The notes beneath the pieces are model-generated. The model saw only the letters and a program-made list of their open reading frames with translations. It was not told the DNA's origin and did not search any database. Positions 10,801-22,445 of a DNA stretch of 64,000 nucleotides are shown in pieces. The position numbers and the translations under genes were made by a program. The stretch is from Simmondsia chinensis (lineage: Eukaryota; Streptophyta; Magnoliopsida; Caryophyllales; Simmondsiaceae): NCBI GenBank assembly GCA_018398585.1, contig JAGTTD010000015.1, positions 27,547,478 to 27,611,477 of the forward strand, written 5' to 3'. Within the stretch, counting starts at the first letter, position 1, and each line of letters begins with the position of its first letter.

Positions 10801-11636
10801 GCTCTAAATTTGAAATGAAAGATATGGGTGAGGCAGACGTGATCTTAGGAGTTAAAATTGTGAAAACTCCAGAAGGCATAAGCCTAAACCAGTCTCACTA
10901 CGTTGAGAAGATACTTAGAAAGTTCAATATGATCAATACGAATCCTATTAGAACACCTTATGATCCCAGTGTATATTTAACTAAACATAAAGGTGTTGCT
11001 ATGTGCCAATCTGAGAATGCCAAAATAATTGGTAGTGTTATGTTTCTAATGAATTACACTAGACCTAATATTGCATATGCTGTAAGTAGACTCAGTAGAT
11101 ACACACATAATCCTAATCAAGAGCATCGGAATGCGTTAAAAAGATTGCTTAAATATTTGAAAGGAACCATGGATTGGGGCCTTCATTATAGGAAGTTTCC
11201 CGTTGTATTATAAGGATATTGTGATGCCAATTGGGTGTCTGATAATGATGAGATTAATTTCACTAGTGGATATGCGTTCACACTAACTAGAGGTGCTATA
11301 TCCTGAAAATCATCTAAGCAATCTTGTACTGTCACGTCTACTATGGAATCTAAGTTTATTGCTCTTGAGTTGGCAGGTCATGAAGCCGAGTGGCTAAGAA
11401 GTCTACTGGGAGACGTGCCATTGTGGGGGCATCCAGCTCTATCAGTGTCGCTTCACTGTGATAGTCAAGCTGCAATCGCTGTGGCTAAGAACAAGGTTTA
11501 CAATGGCAAGAGGAGACACATTCGTCTCAGGCATAAGATCGTGAAAGATCTACTAGAGAGTGGAGTGATATCACTAGACTATGTAAAGTCTGAAAAGAAT
11601 CTTGCGGATCTGTTGACAAAAGGCCTTTGTCGTTAA
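7807..11636 (+). pseudogene. gag-pol polyprotein of copia-A, broken
   Basis: The first part (7807-9852, 681 codons) starts at an ATG 34 bp after the LTR. It carries a UBN2-type gag (PLDGKNYKRWSQ near residue 18), a zinc knuckle (CYHYGKYGHMAKDC, near 238), a protease site changed to DIGATRHI where D(S/T)GA is usual, the LSHARLGH pre-integrase motif and the integrase core (HTDL..., DRGGEYD, NGVAERKNRT). A frameshift near 9800-9890 moves the frame. Reverse transcriptase continues in 9891-10610 up to a TAG in the GPK*APKQW motif, then in 10689-11213 ([10 protein letters not shown] in place of YVDD). RNase H (11343-11636, HCDSQAAIA) ends at TAA. In all there are one frameshift and three in-frame stops, so no full polyprotein can be made. 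Confidence 0.9.
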
Positions 11637-11795
11637 ATAATTGTAGAAACATCGAGGGAGATGGGACTGAAGTCTGTAGACGAATAAATTATGATGTATC
11701 CAACCTGGGCTTATCAGGTTCAATGTGAAAAGTCATAGTTTCATTCAAGATATGCACTGTGTTTTATGTTGTCCCACCCTATGGTGTGACAGTGC

Positions 11796-11925
11796 GGAGA
11801 CGGGTCCAATGCCGTGTGTTGGCGGTGCAAGCGTGACTTGCACATGACGGACGCTGTCTGGAGACAGGTCCAATGCCGTATGTTGGCGGTGTGAGCACAA
11901 CTTGCACATAACAGGACACTGTCTG
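11796..11925 (+). repeat. 64-bp tandem duplication downstream of copia-A pol
   Basis: Two imperfect units begin with GGAGAC at 11796 and 11860 and share GGTCCAATGCCGT and ACTTGCACAT. They lie in the roughly 700-bp GC-richer region between the RNase H stop and the 3' LTR. No coding or promoter role can be shown. Confidence 0.7.
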
Positions 11926-12340
11926 TATGTTACCAGGGGTAAGGTTGAGCTTTAGCTCTTAATGGACCCATATCCATATGTTTTGTGGTGTGCGGTAACA
12001 CACACTTGATGGGATCCACCTATATAGGTGTGGGAGTCTGGCCGCTCCCTATGAAGGATTAAGACTTGCCTTCTAGAGCGCCTATGAACATCCAGGACGA
12101 GCGCAAGGCCGATTAAAGGCGCCAAACCGCAGGAGTTGTCGAGATTTGGAGTTTGGTATGTGTCCAAGTGGAAGACTATACAATCCCTTGTGAGGTTCAA
12201 GACGAAAGTCACCTTGCAAGATGTTGGTCCTAAACTTGGGTTACACTAGGTGACGATTCAAGTCGTAAGACATCGGCGCTGAAAAACTGAAGTCCCTTTG
12301 CCCGGTCTGTTCTTGTCTTTCTTCCTCGCTTGTATCCTTT

Positions 12341-12349
12341 GTGGGGGAA
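12341..12349 (+). promoter_or_regulatory. Polypurine tract of copia-A
   Basis: GTGGGGGAA directly abuts the 3' LTR. This is the expected plus-strand primer position. Confidence 0.75.
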
Positions 12350-13328
12350 TGTGGAAAAAATAATACAAGCTAAATCTAAATTTGTAAGAAAGTTGTATCC
12401 CACTTTGTGAATATACTTTATCCCACATTGATAATTTAAGGAGGTGAGGTTGGGTTTATAAGGGTGTATGTCTTTAACCTATTTGAATTAAGTCTTGGGT
12501 GAAGGAATGCTGCAAACCACATGTGCGCGCGCCGCTCGCCCACCGCGCCGTGCTCGGGCGAGGGTGATCTTTTTCATAACGGGTATATTTATTTTGCGGA
12601 AAATTTATTCTTTACCGTTGCTAATTACTACCGCAATTAAAATACAGCTGTTAATCTCACATTAATTATCCAAAAACCGTTTTGAACGTTGCTTCTACCC
12701 GTTGGAACAAATTACCCCACATTTATTTGCTTTGACCCATTTTTCAGTATAAAAGAACGGCTCTAGGTCATACATACGTACAATCAATCACATACACATC
12801 CTCTCCTAGTTATCTCATTTTCGGTCCTCTCTCTATATTCTTGGGCAAAGTTCGAGGCGCTCCTAACCGGCAGTTAACGAGTGCACGTTAAGGGTCGGAC
12901 CGTGTAAATCCTGGAGGACGGCCGCCTACTTGACTGTTTGCACCAAAGCAGAGGCGAAATCGTCTTTTAGGACAGTGGCTATTTACCACGACACGGTATC
13001 TTCGGTATTTTCTAACCTAGCTTCTCTCTTCCGGTAATTTTGTTTGTCGTGTTCAATATTTGACTGGGTTTACTGGGTTCTACATTCACCGCAATATTAC
13101 AGTGCACACAAAGGCATTAACGCTATATTTTGATCGGCTTTGCTGTTTCAATTTTATATCGATTCATTGGTTTTATCTACTATAATTTGTTGGTTATTTA
13201 CTGTAAATTCAGCAGTAATTTTTTAATTATATTTTCTGCATTTTTTCAAGAAATATTCCGGTAAGAATACTATTGTATTTACGTATTTTATACGCAGTAT
13301 AGTCATTGTATACGCTATATTTCTAACA
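12350..13328 (+). repeat. 3' LTR of copia-A
   Basis: This 979-bp copy of 6793-7772 differs by scattered substitutions and single-base indels, so the insertion is not very recent. It is followed by the CCTAT TSD. The 14-nt segment complementary to the primer-site region is fully conserved here. Confidence 0.92.
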
Positions 13329-13333
13329 CCTAT

Positions 13334-13458
13334 AACCTTAGTGAATTACTCCACCTAATGCCAATTGGTTCTAGGATAGAACCCCAAATAGGCTTATACG
13401 TAGATCTCATGTATGCCAACTCCGTGGGTTGGGCCTAAAGGCCCGATGAAATTTAACA
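13334..13458 (+). mobile_element. TRIM-R 3' LTR, second part
   Basis: It continues the LTR interrupted at 6792. It contains CCACCTAATGCCAATTGG, GGCTTATACGTAGATCTCAT and GGGCCTAAAGGCCCGATG, and ends ATTTAACA like the other TRIM-R LTRs. Removing copia-A and one TSD copy restores a continuous LTR of about 196 bp. Confidence 0.75.
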
Positions 13459-14931
13459 CACGTTATTTGAATAAAAGTCATAAAGAAATTCGGCATATAT
13501 TATAAGTAAACTTTGCTTTCTCACTCTAGATTAAAAGAAAGTTATAATTAAGTGGTTTATAACTAATCTTAGGAAAAATAAATTAAGCATAACTTAAATT
13601 TGTAATTTTAAACTAGCTAATATGAAGCTTGACTGTAGCGTATCATTTGAAATGCTCTCGTGATCATTTGAGCATGTATAAAGTGATACCTCTATCGTAC
13701 ATGACAATATATTATCTTATTTGATTTTCTTGTATGCACCCATATAAGTTAATGTATTATTAGATAGATCTAAGAGCTATATAACAAATTTTAATACAAA
13801 AATAATTATACCATACATTCAAGAGAATCTCATATTTCTAGGTTTGATCTTATGATTTCGAATTTTGGAAGGCCGTAATAATCCTAGTATAATTCCAACT
13901 CTAATAACCTCGATGACGACCATAAATTTTTATCTAAATGAGTTTGGCCGAGTCTGATCTCATGAATCTTTGACAGTTTTTTTTTCCGTTCATACTCGAC
14001 TTTACTTATTTTGAGTTCATACAACAAGCTAGCGCTAAAAAACTAAAAAATAAACATATTAAAAATGATTCATTTTTTTGGATAAATTAAAAATCATTCA
14101 TATTCTTGTAATGATATATCTCCAATGTTTTAGTCTAGGCCATTACTTTTTGACTAGTGTTATTTTTGGAGCATTTTTTGTTAATAGCAAGATAATAACG
14201 AAGCTTTTAATACTCGTCTTATTTTAAAAATTACTCTGATATTAACAAAATTTATTCTAAAAATAACACTATTTTATTCTTTTTACACCCATGATAAAAA
14301 CATTTTGCATTATCTTCATTCTACACACATGGATTTCATGCTTTAATACTTTAGAAATGTAAGGTTTATATATGTTGACACAAGGAAAATAAAGGAGAGG
14401 AAGTAAATAGGGCCAAAAAAAAAACAAAAAAATTGACAAAATTAAGAAAAGAGACAGTTGTTTACGTGTTCAAATTAAGTATATGGGTCTAAAATAACTG
14501 AACCTAATTGACTTGAAACCTAGAGATGACTAGAACCTAACCCATGTCAACCCAAATCCTAGAATGAACCCATCTAATTAACCAAAATCACATATGACTT
14601 GAGCACGATATAATTCAACCCGACTAAAACCTAACATGAGTTAAGCCTAAATTCAAAATGACTCAAAATCCAACCGTTTTTCCTCAATTGACCTAAAATT
14701 CAAAATGATCTAACTCGATTGACTCGAACAGAGATGATTAATTAATGCAATTACAATTCTGACTTCCATTTCTTTTGATTGGTCGCGCATCATCAATATT
14801 GTACAATTAAGGATTATCACTTGATTTCAGGCAATTGTAGGTCCCATTGATATTTCCATACACCAGTGCATGGTGAACCCCCGTAGATTAATTTGTAATT
14901 CTATTCCTAAACCAAGATAAAGATTGGCAGC
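13459..14931. other. AT-rich intergenic with degenerate short repeats
   Basis: No gene is supported. The stretch 14480-14740 is made of many imperfect repeats of motifs such as AACCTAA, AACCC and GACTTGA, as in old satellite-like or transposon-derived DNA. No boundaries were found. Confidence 0.4.
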
Positions 14932-15490
14932 TGTTGTATAATTGGTCCCTATATGACATAACTATGTCTTTTATTAAATTAGCCAAGTGGTGTTTCAAAT
15001 ATTATAGATCAAAGGTTGTATTATTAAGTGGCATGTATGGTAAATATTAATATGTAAAGGGTTGAGTTTAAAATGTTAAAATCAGGTTATGAGGTAAGAT
15101 GACCAAATAGCCCCTACCTGTGTGCTTTATTTGCCTGCCCATGCCCATGCCCCTGCCCGTGCTTCTCCTGTGCTGCCCGAAGCTTCCTGAGGAAGCTTCC
15201 CAAAATCTGTTAAAAGGATGGCTGACACGCGTCAGCCATCCGAAGCCCCTGTTTGTGTTTCTTGGGGGAAGATCTGGTCCGCTGATTTGGGATGCGTGAA
15301 CGGCTGAGATTGGCTTGGGAGCCTTGCCACGGATTGCCCTATGTGTGCTTATATAAGGGCACCCATTTTAGGGTTCCCATACAACTTTTCACTTTTTCCT
15401 CCTATTTGGCCACCGCCTCCTCTCTCCATCTTCTCTGTGGCGATTTTGAGGCGATTCAGAGGCGAACGAAGGCGATCTTCCTAATACGTG
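14932..15490 (+). repeat. 5' LTR of copia-B, part 1 (U3 and leader)
   Basis: It carries a block of TGCCC/CTGCCCG motifs (15133-15180), a palindrome around GAAGCTTCCTGAGGAAGC, and a near-perfect 26-bp inverted repeat (about 15216-15241). Deletion of 32 bp removes one arm of that repeat from the 3' LTR. A TATA-like CTTATATAAGGG lies near 15347-15358. The LTR is interrupted at 15490 by element N and resumes at 17879. Confidence 0.88.
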
Positions 15491-16210
15491 TGTCACGACC
15501 CTAGTGGTGACTCTGACAAGCCAAAGAACCAAATGACTATTTTTCGCTTTTATTATTTTTGTATCGGTTATGTAATGAAAAATATTGTAAAACTAATTAG
15601 TTTAAATTTTGAATTTGAATTTTGGGTTTGGAGGGAACCGGTTAGGGTAGATTTAGGAGGCAAAAAAAAAGGTTAGTTTAAATTAGTTTAAATTTTTGAA
15701 ATTGAATTTGTAGTTTGGAGGGAAAGGGTGGAAGGGTTAGGGCCTAGCTCTATAAATACATGTGATGAGCTTGTTAATTATGGCATGAAGAAATCAAATG
15801 AAAATTTCAAACTCTCTTCTCTCTTTTTCTTCCCTTTAACCGTCCCCCCTTCCCTTCTCTTACTTCTAAATTTCTCTATTCTTCTCTCCTCTCCCTTCTA
15901 ACTCTAAAATTCTCTCTTCTTCTTCTATCTACTAAACTTCTTTTCTTTTCTCTAACTCTTTCTCCAACTCTTCTCTTCTAAACTTCTCTTCCTTTCCCTA
16001 ACTTCATCTCTAATTTCTTCTCATCTCATATTCTAAGTCTATTTTTCTTCCTCCTCGAACCTCTATTTCACCATCATGAGCCTAGGTTCGTGAATATCCC
16101 CGTCACTAACCCTTGGATTTGTGACAAAGTGGTATCAGAGCTCGTCACCAACCTTTGGGTTTGTGACAATTGGTATCAGAGCTGCGTCACGAACCTTTGG
16201 GTTTGTGACA
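15491..16210 (+). repeat. 5' LTR of element N
   Basis: It contains a long pyrimidine-rich leader (about 15810-16060, CTCTTCTTC-type) and, at its 3' end, two embedded primer-site copies (TGGTATCAGAGC at 16130-16141 and 16171-16182). Each follows a TTTGTGACA motif identical to the LTR end. The last 80 bp are thus a tandem of LTR-end plus primer site with a 41-43-bp period. Confidence 0.88.
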
Positions 16211-16408
16211 AAGTGGTATTAGAGCTATCTTCCGATCGAAGAGGGCATATCCTATCATTTGCATTTTCATTCATCTCATTTTCGAATTAAAAAAAAAAAA
16301 AAACTTTTCTTGGTACGTGGTTGCTGAAATGAAAAAAAAAAAAAAAAAAAGGGAGTTTCTCCCTACGTCCTGAAATCCCAAAAAAAAAAAAAATCTATCA
16401 CAAGAAGC

Positions 16409-16906
16409 ATGTCGTCAACCGGTCACACCGAGATAAAGGCCACCATGGCAAACATGAGGGCGGACATGGCAAACATGGGGGCGGACATTAGGGCCCTAGC
16501 CGATGCCGTAGCTCGACTCTGTGTTAACCATGGTGTGAAGTTTGAACTTCCACCACAACCTCAACTGGGGTGTGAGGTTATGGCGGAGATTAGTTCAAAT
16601 AGTGATGTTGCCGAGGAGAGACCGAAGGTACTACCCAAGGTCCTACCGAAGGTCATGCCCACTGGATCACCAAAGGTCATATTGGAGGCCACACCGAAGG
16701 TCTTGCCAAAGAAGATATCGATTGCTTCACTAGAGGTTGTCCAAGATGACGTCATGCAAGGTGATGAGAATGGAACCAACAACCACGACCAAGCCGAGAA
16801 AGTTGGGCTTTTCCCGAGCCCACCACATCCTCTTGAGCTAAACACCCCTCCCATGCCAAACCGCACACTAGGGGCACAGGATGACAACCAAGGGCAAGGC
16901 AAATGA
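16409..16906 (+). CDS. Short ORF of element N, unknown product
   Basis: This 165-codon frame is the only long one in the interior. It starts MSSTGHTEIKATMANMRADM and has short internal repeats: MANMRADMANMGAD near residues 13-27, and a PKVLPKVLPKVMP run near 72-84 with further PKV repeats. The N-terminal part looks helical, and the middle is proline-rich and low in complexity. It has no zinc knuckle, protease or polymerase motif. It may be the remnant of a gag N-terminus with the coiled-coil start seen in some plant gypsy Gag proteins, or it may not be translated. Function is not assigned. Confidence 0.35.
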   Translation: MSSTGHTEIKATMANMRADMANMGADIRALADAVARLCVNHGVKFELPPQPQLGCEVMAEISSNSDVAEERPKVLPKVLPKVMPTGSPKVILEATPKVLPKKISIASLEVVQDDVMQGDENGTNNHDQAEKVGLFPSPPHPLELNTPPMPNRTLGAQDDNQGQGK

Positions 16907-17157
16907 GGCAACGACAACCAAGACCATGGCCACGGTAAAGGGGACAATGGCAGCCGAACCATGTCCCAAGTCCCACAGCAACCCAGAGCAAAACCGTGTC
17001 AAGCTCACCATCTCAAACCTAAGACCTCTCGAAGGGACATCAAGAAGATCAGGGTCAAAGCGCGAGTATGGGAACAATTTCCAAGAACCGGAATTGGCAC
17101 AAGGAGATCAACCCCATGACATCCTTGAGAACAAGGATGTTTTCAAGGGGAAGGGTT

Positions 17158-17878
17158 TGTCACGACCCTAGTCGTGACTCTGACAAACCAAAGAACCAAA
17201 CGGCTATTTTTTGCTTTTATTATTTTTGTATCAGTTATGTAATGAAAAATATTGTAAAACTAATAAGTTTAAATTTTGAATTTGAATTTTGGGTTTGGAG
17301 GAAGCCGGATAGGGTAGATTTAGGAGGCAAAAAAAAAAGATAAGTTTAAATTAGTTTAAATTTTTGAAATTGAATTTGTAGTTAGGAGGGAAAGGGTGGA
17401 AGGGTTAGGGCCTAGCTCTATAAATACATGCGATGGGCTTGTTAATTATGGCATGAAGAAATCAAATGAAAAATTCAAACCCTCTCCTCTCTTTTTCTTC
17501 CCTCTAACAGTCCCCCCTTCCCTTCTCTTTCTTTTAAATTTCTCTACTCTTCTCTCCTCTCCCTTCTAACTCTAAAATTCTCTCTTCTTCTTCTATCTAC
17601 TAAACTTCTTTTCTTTTCTCTAACTCTTTCTCCAACTCTTCTCTTCTAAAATTCTCTTCCTTTCCCTAACTTCATCTCTAATTTCTTCTCATCTCATATT
17701 CTAAGTCTATTTCTCTTCCTCCTCTAACCTCTATTTCACCAGCACGAGCCTAGATTCGTGAATATCCCCGTCACTAACCCTTGGGTTTGTGACAAAGTAG
17801 TATCAGAGCTCGTCACCAACCTTTGGCTTCATGACAATTGGTATCAAAGCTACGTCACCAACCTTTGGGTTTGGGACA
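17158..17878 (+). repeat. 3' LTR of element N
   Basis: This near-copy of 15491-16210 retains the embedded primer-site repeats in mutated form (for example TGGTATCAAAGC near 17840). It ends TTTGGGACA, after which the copia-B LTR resumes. Confidence 0.86.
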
Positions 17879-18300
17879 CTATGGGTGTGAAGGCTTCCTA
17901 GTCCGATTCTTGGTAGTTTGGAGCATTAAGAAGCCCTTGTTGGCTTCGGTTGTGAGTATTCTTTCTCCTTACTCTTCGTTCTTGTTTCTGTTAGGGTTGC
18001 CACCTTGGAAGCTTGAAAGATCTGTCTGTATTAAGTTGTATTTGCTGTTCTTTGGTCTATAATATCTTGAACTTGACTAATAGTGGATAGACTTTCCTAG
18101 AATTAGGGAGCCGTGGAGTAGGTCCTTATTATAAGGCTGAACCACGTAAAATCTTGGTGTTGTCATTGTGTGTTTGGGCAGATTTTCATTATTTGATATT
18201 TTCTATACTGCAGTTATAGGTTCATAGTTAGATATGAAATTTTATAGCATATTGTCAAAGTTTTCTTTAAGGTCTAAAAGTTTATATCTAAAACTCAACA
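17879..18300 (+). repeat. 5' LTR of copia-B, part 2
   Basis: It aligns with 22970-23386 of the 3' LTR, from GGGTGTGAAGGCTTCCTAG to AACTCAACA, and directly precedes the AG plus TGGTATCAGAGC primer site. Confidence 0.88.
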
Positions 18301-18302
18301 AG

Positions 18303-18314
18303 TGGTATCAGAGC
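18303..18314 (+). promoter_or_regulatory. Initiator-Met tRNA primer-binding site, copia-B
   Basis: TGGTATCAGAGC is complementary to the 3' end of plant initiator-Met tRNA and lies 2 nt after the LTR. This is the normal plant copia arrangement, in contrast to copia-A and copia-F. Confidence 0.9.
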
Positions 18315-18342
18315 CTTAGGTTCTTTACCTTAAAGGAACAAT

Positions 18343-21300
18343 ATGGCGTCTGCTAGGGTTGATATTGAAAGGTTTGACGGTAGAAATAATTTCAATCTCT
18401 GGAAACTTAAAATGAAAGCCATCCTTATGGCTCAAGGTGCTGGAACTGCGCTTTTACCTACTAATGAACAACCTACTTATCTAACTTAAAATGAGAAACT
18501 AGAGATTGAACATAAAGCCTATGCTTCTTTACTACTTAGTCTAGATAATTCAGTACTTAATCAGATCCGTTCTGAAAAGACTGTGGCAGATATATGGGCT
18601 AAGTTAGAAGAAATTTATAAGTCTGAGTCTTTGTCAAACAGAATGTTGTGTATGGAAGCACTCTTCACTTTTAAAGTGAGTGAGTCTAAACCCTTAGAAG
18701 ACTCAATAGATGAGTTTTACAGAATCTGTCAAGACTTGGATAATGTTAAGGTCACTGATGCTAATGAACTGTTGGCTGTAGTATTGCTGTGTGCTTTGCC
18801 TAAATACGTTAGGGCTTGCAAAGGCACACTTAGATATGGACAAGATACTATAGCAATATAAGATGTTACCAAGGCCCTTAGATCCAAGATTCTTGAACTT
18901 AGGAAGGAAGGGAAATACCCACCTAACAGTAACAGCGGTGAAGGGCTGTCTGTTAGGGGCAGGACAAAGACTCGAGACAACCAACAACCATAACAACCAT
19001 AATAATTACAATAATAAAGATAGAAGGAGGAGTAAGAGTAGAAATAGATCTAACTCTAGACCTAGAAGGGACTGCAGTAAAGTAAAATGTTATGAGTGTG
19101 GTAAGTTAGGACATATCAAGAGATATTGTCCTGATTACCAAAAAAAGTTTAATGGCACAACTGATAACACTGAGTACACTGACGGATACGATTCCGTTGA
19201 AGTATTAGTGGCCTCTACGGGCCTAACTATACATGAGTGGGTACTAGACTCAGGGTGTAGTTTACATATGACCTCAGATAGATCTTTCTTTTACAGAACT
19301 GTAACTGGGGGGAAGGTGTTACTAGGAAACAACCACGGGTGCAGGGTAGTAGGGACAGGGTCAGTTAGGGTTAGAGGGTCAAATGGCGTTGACTTCACCC
19401 TCGAAGGAGTTAGGCATGTGCCTGAACTTAGAACGAACCTGATTTGTCTAGGACAATTAGACCTGGCTAGTATGACCTTAAAGGCACAACAGGGGGTAAT
19501 GAAGGTCCTTAAAGGTTCCCTTGTAATGCTAAGTGGGGAGGTCAAGAATGGTCTATATGTGCTTAAAGGTGACGTAGTTCCTGCTGGCTGCTTTGTCGCA
19601 GAAAAAGCTGACCTAACTAACCTTTGGCACAAAAGATTAGGACATGTTTCAGAGAGAGGCCTGAATGACCTAAACAAAAGGGGACTGTTGGGGGGTGGTT
19701 ATGTGTCTAAACCTAATTTTTGTGAGTCATGCATCTTTGGAAAGCATCATAAACTATCTCTTAAATCTGGAATCCATATAACTAAGTCACCGGTAGATTA
19801 CATCCACTATGATCTGTGGGGACCAGCTAGGGTACCCACTTTAGGTGGAGCTTACTATTTCCTATCTATGGTAGATGATTTCTCTAGGAAGGTTTGGGTT
19901 TACTTACTTAAAACAAAAGATGAATGTTTTAATGCCTTTGTTAGGTGGAAGAACCTTATAGAAAATCAAACAGGTAGGAAGATTAATGTGCTTAGAACTG
20001 ACAATGGACTTGAGTATATTAACTCTGAATTTGATAGTTTATGTGCTCAAACTGGTATTAAAAGACACAACACTGTTAGAAAAACACCCCAACAAAATGG
20101 ACTGGCTGAGAGAATGAACCGTACGCTCTTAGATAGGGTAAGATGCATGTTGTTTGCATCAGGACTTGGTAAGAACTTTTGGGGGGAGGCTGTAGTTACT
20201 GCATGTTATCTAATCAATAGATCTCCCTCCTCTGCAATTGACTTTAAAACCCCTAAGGAAAAATGGATTGGAAAAACTAGTGACTATTCTATTTTAAAGG
20301 TTTTTGGATGTGTTGCGTATGCACATCAATCAGAAGGAAAGCTTGAACCTAGGGCTGTAAAAGGTGTTTTTCTAGGCTATCCGGATGGTTTAAAGGGGTA
20401 TAGGGTGGGTGTTAGGGATGGAAACAAGACCAGAATCATAATTAGTAGGGATGTAACCTTTAATGAAGAAGAAATGCCCTACTTGGAGAAAACAGTGGCT
20501 GCTGGTACAGCAGCCACTTCTTCCAATCCTAGGAAGTTTGATCCTGAACTTTATGAGTTCGAGATCAGCCCACCAGAACCTATATACCAGGAAAACCAGA
20601 CCTTAGATCCTCAAAAAGAGGTGACTGATGGTGCTGAAGGGAGCACTGAACCTCAAGAAACCATTGAACATGTGGACCTATCAAACTATCAACTAGCAAG
20701 GGATAGGGAGAGGAGAGAAACCAGGGCACCTGTCAGGTTAGGGACTGCTGATTGTATTGCATATGCCCTAAACATTGCCCTAGAGTATGTAGAGTCAGAA
20801 CCTCTCACCTATTCACAGGCCATTAGAGGGGCTACCTCTGAACAGTGGCTCAAAGCCATGACAGAGGAAATGGAGAGCCTCAAAAGGAACAAAACTTGGG
20901 TTTTGGTTCCTAAACCTATGGGTAGGAAGTTGGTAGGTTCTAAGTGGATCTATAAGGTAAAAGAACCCGATACATCATCTTGACAGCCAAGGTTCAAGGC
21001 TAGACTAGTTGCAAAAGGTTTTCACAAAAGAAGGGGTAGATTATAATGAGATTTTTTTCTCCCATTGTTAAACATACCACGTAAGAATACTTATGGCACT
21101 AACTGCTAAGTTCAGTCTATTTTTGGAACAAATGGATATTACCACAGCTTTCCTTCATGGTGAGCTGGACGAAGAGATTTTTATGACCCAACCTGAGGGT
21201 TTTACTGAACCTGGCTGTCAGAATCATGTTTGTTTACTTAAGAGGTCTTTGTATGGCCTGGAACAATCCCCTAGACAGTGGTACAAACGTTTTGACCAAT

Positions 21301-22370
21301 TTATGAGAAGTAGGGGCTTTAGTAGATCTATACATGACACTTGTTTTTACTTTAAGCATGTTGATACTGTTGATGCACTGTATTTACTGATCTATGTTGA
21401 TGACATGCTCCTGGCTAGTAGATCTATGAACTATATTAATGATTTAAAGCTAATGCTTTCTGCTGAGTTTGACATGAAAGATCTAGGGAAGGCCAACAAA
21501 ATACTTTGTATGGAAATTACCAGGGGTCTTGCTGCTGGAATAGTGCATCTGACACAACAAAGGTATTTGGAAAAGGTATTAGATAGGTTTAACATGTCTA
21601 ATTGTAAACCTGTGGAGTTGCCCTTGGCAAGTCAGTACAAATACTCAGTTGAACAGTGTCCTTTGAATGAAATAGATAAGAAACAAACGGAAAGAGTCCC
21701 TTATGCTAATGTTATAGGTTCTTTAATGTATGCTATGACTTGTACGCGTCCAGACTTAGCTTTCCCTTTAAGTGTTTTGTCTAGGTTTATGAGTAACCCA
21801 GGAAAGGAGCATTGGGATGGGGTTAAGTGGCTATTGAGGTACATTAAACAAACCTATAAACTGAGACTTACTTTTGGTAGGTCAGAAATAGACCTAAGGC
21901 TGATAGGTTACACCGATTCTAATTTTGGGGGAGACTTAGATAAAAGAAGGTCAACAAATGCTTACCTTTATACTCTAAATGGTGGAGCCATCTATTGGAA
22001 GTCTAAGTTGCAGCTTATGACTGCTCTATTAACAACAGAGGCTGAATTCGAGGCCCTAACAGAAGCTATCAAAGAAGCTGTCTGGTTGAGGGGCCTGCTA
22101 TCAGAAATTAACCTTGATTACGGGCCTCCTTTGCTATTTTCAAACAGTCAATCGGCTCTTGCTTTGTGTAAAAACCCTGGTTTTCATGATAGGACTAAAC
22201 ACTTACCTGTTAAGAGGAATTTTGTTAACGATATGCTTGAAAAGAACACTGTTGAACTGCGAAAAATTTGTACTGATGTAAATCCAGTGGATATGGGCAC
22301 AAAAATTGTGACTTTGGACAAGTTACTCAAATGTATTAACTTGGTTCAAAGTGATTGGGATCATAGATGA
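18343..22370 (+). pseudogene. gag-pol polyprotein of copia-B, broken
   Basis: The ATG at 18343 starts a Tork-like gag. An in-frame TAA at 18487-18489 and another at 18859-18861 break it, and a frameshift near 18985 leads into the long frame ending at 20983. That frame holds an asparagine-rich stretch, the zinc knuckle CYECGKLGHIKRYC, the protease LDSGCSLHM, the pre-integrase LWHKRLGH, and the integrase core (DNGLEYINSEFD, TPQQNGLAERMNRT). A stop at 20981-20983 and a frameshift near 21020-21090 interrupt the reverse transcriptase. The rest (21093-22370) has QMDITTAFLHGELDEEIF, YVDDMLLAS and an RNase H with SNSQSALALCKNPG. Its closest relative in the window is copia-D. Confidence 0.9.
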
Positions 22371-22445
22371 CCAATCAAGTGTGTTTACTCCTTATTACTA
22401 GGGAATGTTTAGTAGTTAACTCATATAGGTACCAAGGTGGAGAAT

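Larger units (their letters stand above)
6793..13328 (+). mobile_element. copia-A: full-length Ty1/copia retrotransposon, inactive
   Basis: The element is bounded by two 980-bp LTRs with TG...CA ends and flanked by a perfect 5-bp TSD, CCTAT (6788-6792 and 13329-13333). The gag-pol region has the copia order gag, protease, integrase, reverse transcriptase, RNase H. A polypurine tract precedes the 3' LTR. No initiator-Met tRNA primer site follows the 5' LTR; a self-complementary stretch lies there instead (7775-7788). It sits inside the 3' LTR of a TRIM-R. Reading-frame damage makes it non-autonomous now. Its protein sequence and leader layout are closest to copia-F in this window. Confidence 0.95.
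15491..17878 (+). mobile_element. Element N: non-autonomous LTR retrotransposon nested in copia-B
   Basis: Two LTRs of 720 and 721 bp (15491-16210 and 17158-17878), both TGTCACGACC...TTTGKGACA, enclose a 947-bp interior with one short reading frame and no pol. A primer site (TGGTATTAGAGC, 16214-16225) and a polypurine tract (AAGGGGAAGGG, 17145-17155) are present. The LTR start and the AGAACAAGG...GGGGAAGGG end resemble plant Ty3/gypsy elements, but with no pol this is inference. The flanks (ACGTG and CTATG) are not an exact TSD. Compared with the 3' LTR of copia-B, the insertion point is unambiguous. Confidence 0.88.

Noticed and set aside
14480..14740. A Helitron or satellite in the AACCTAA-rich stretch
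   Set aside because: No CTRR end, hairpin or regular period could be found.
16130..16225. A CRISPR-like array (three spaced repeats)
   Set aside because: The repeats are LTR-end plus primer-site units in a plant retroelement. The spacing is explained by the retroelement and no cas genes exist here.
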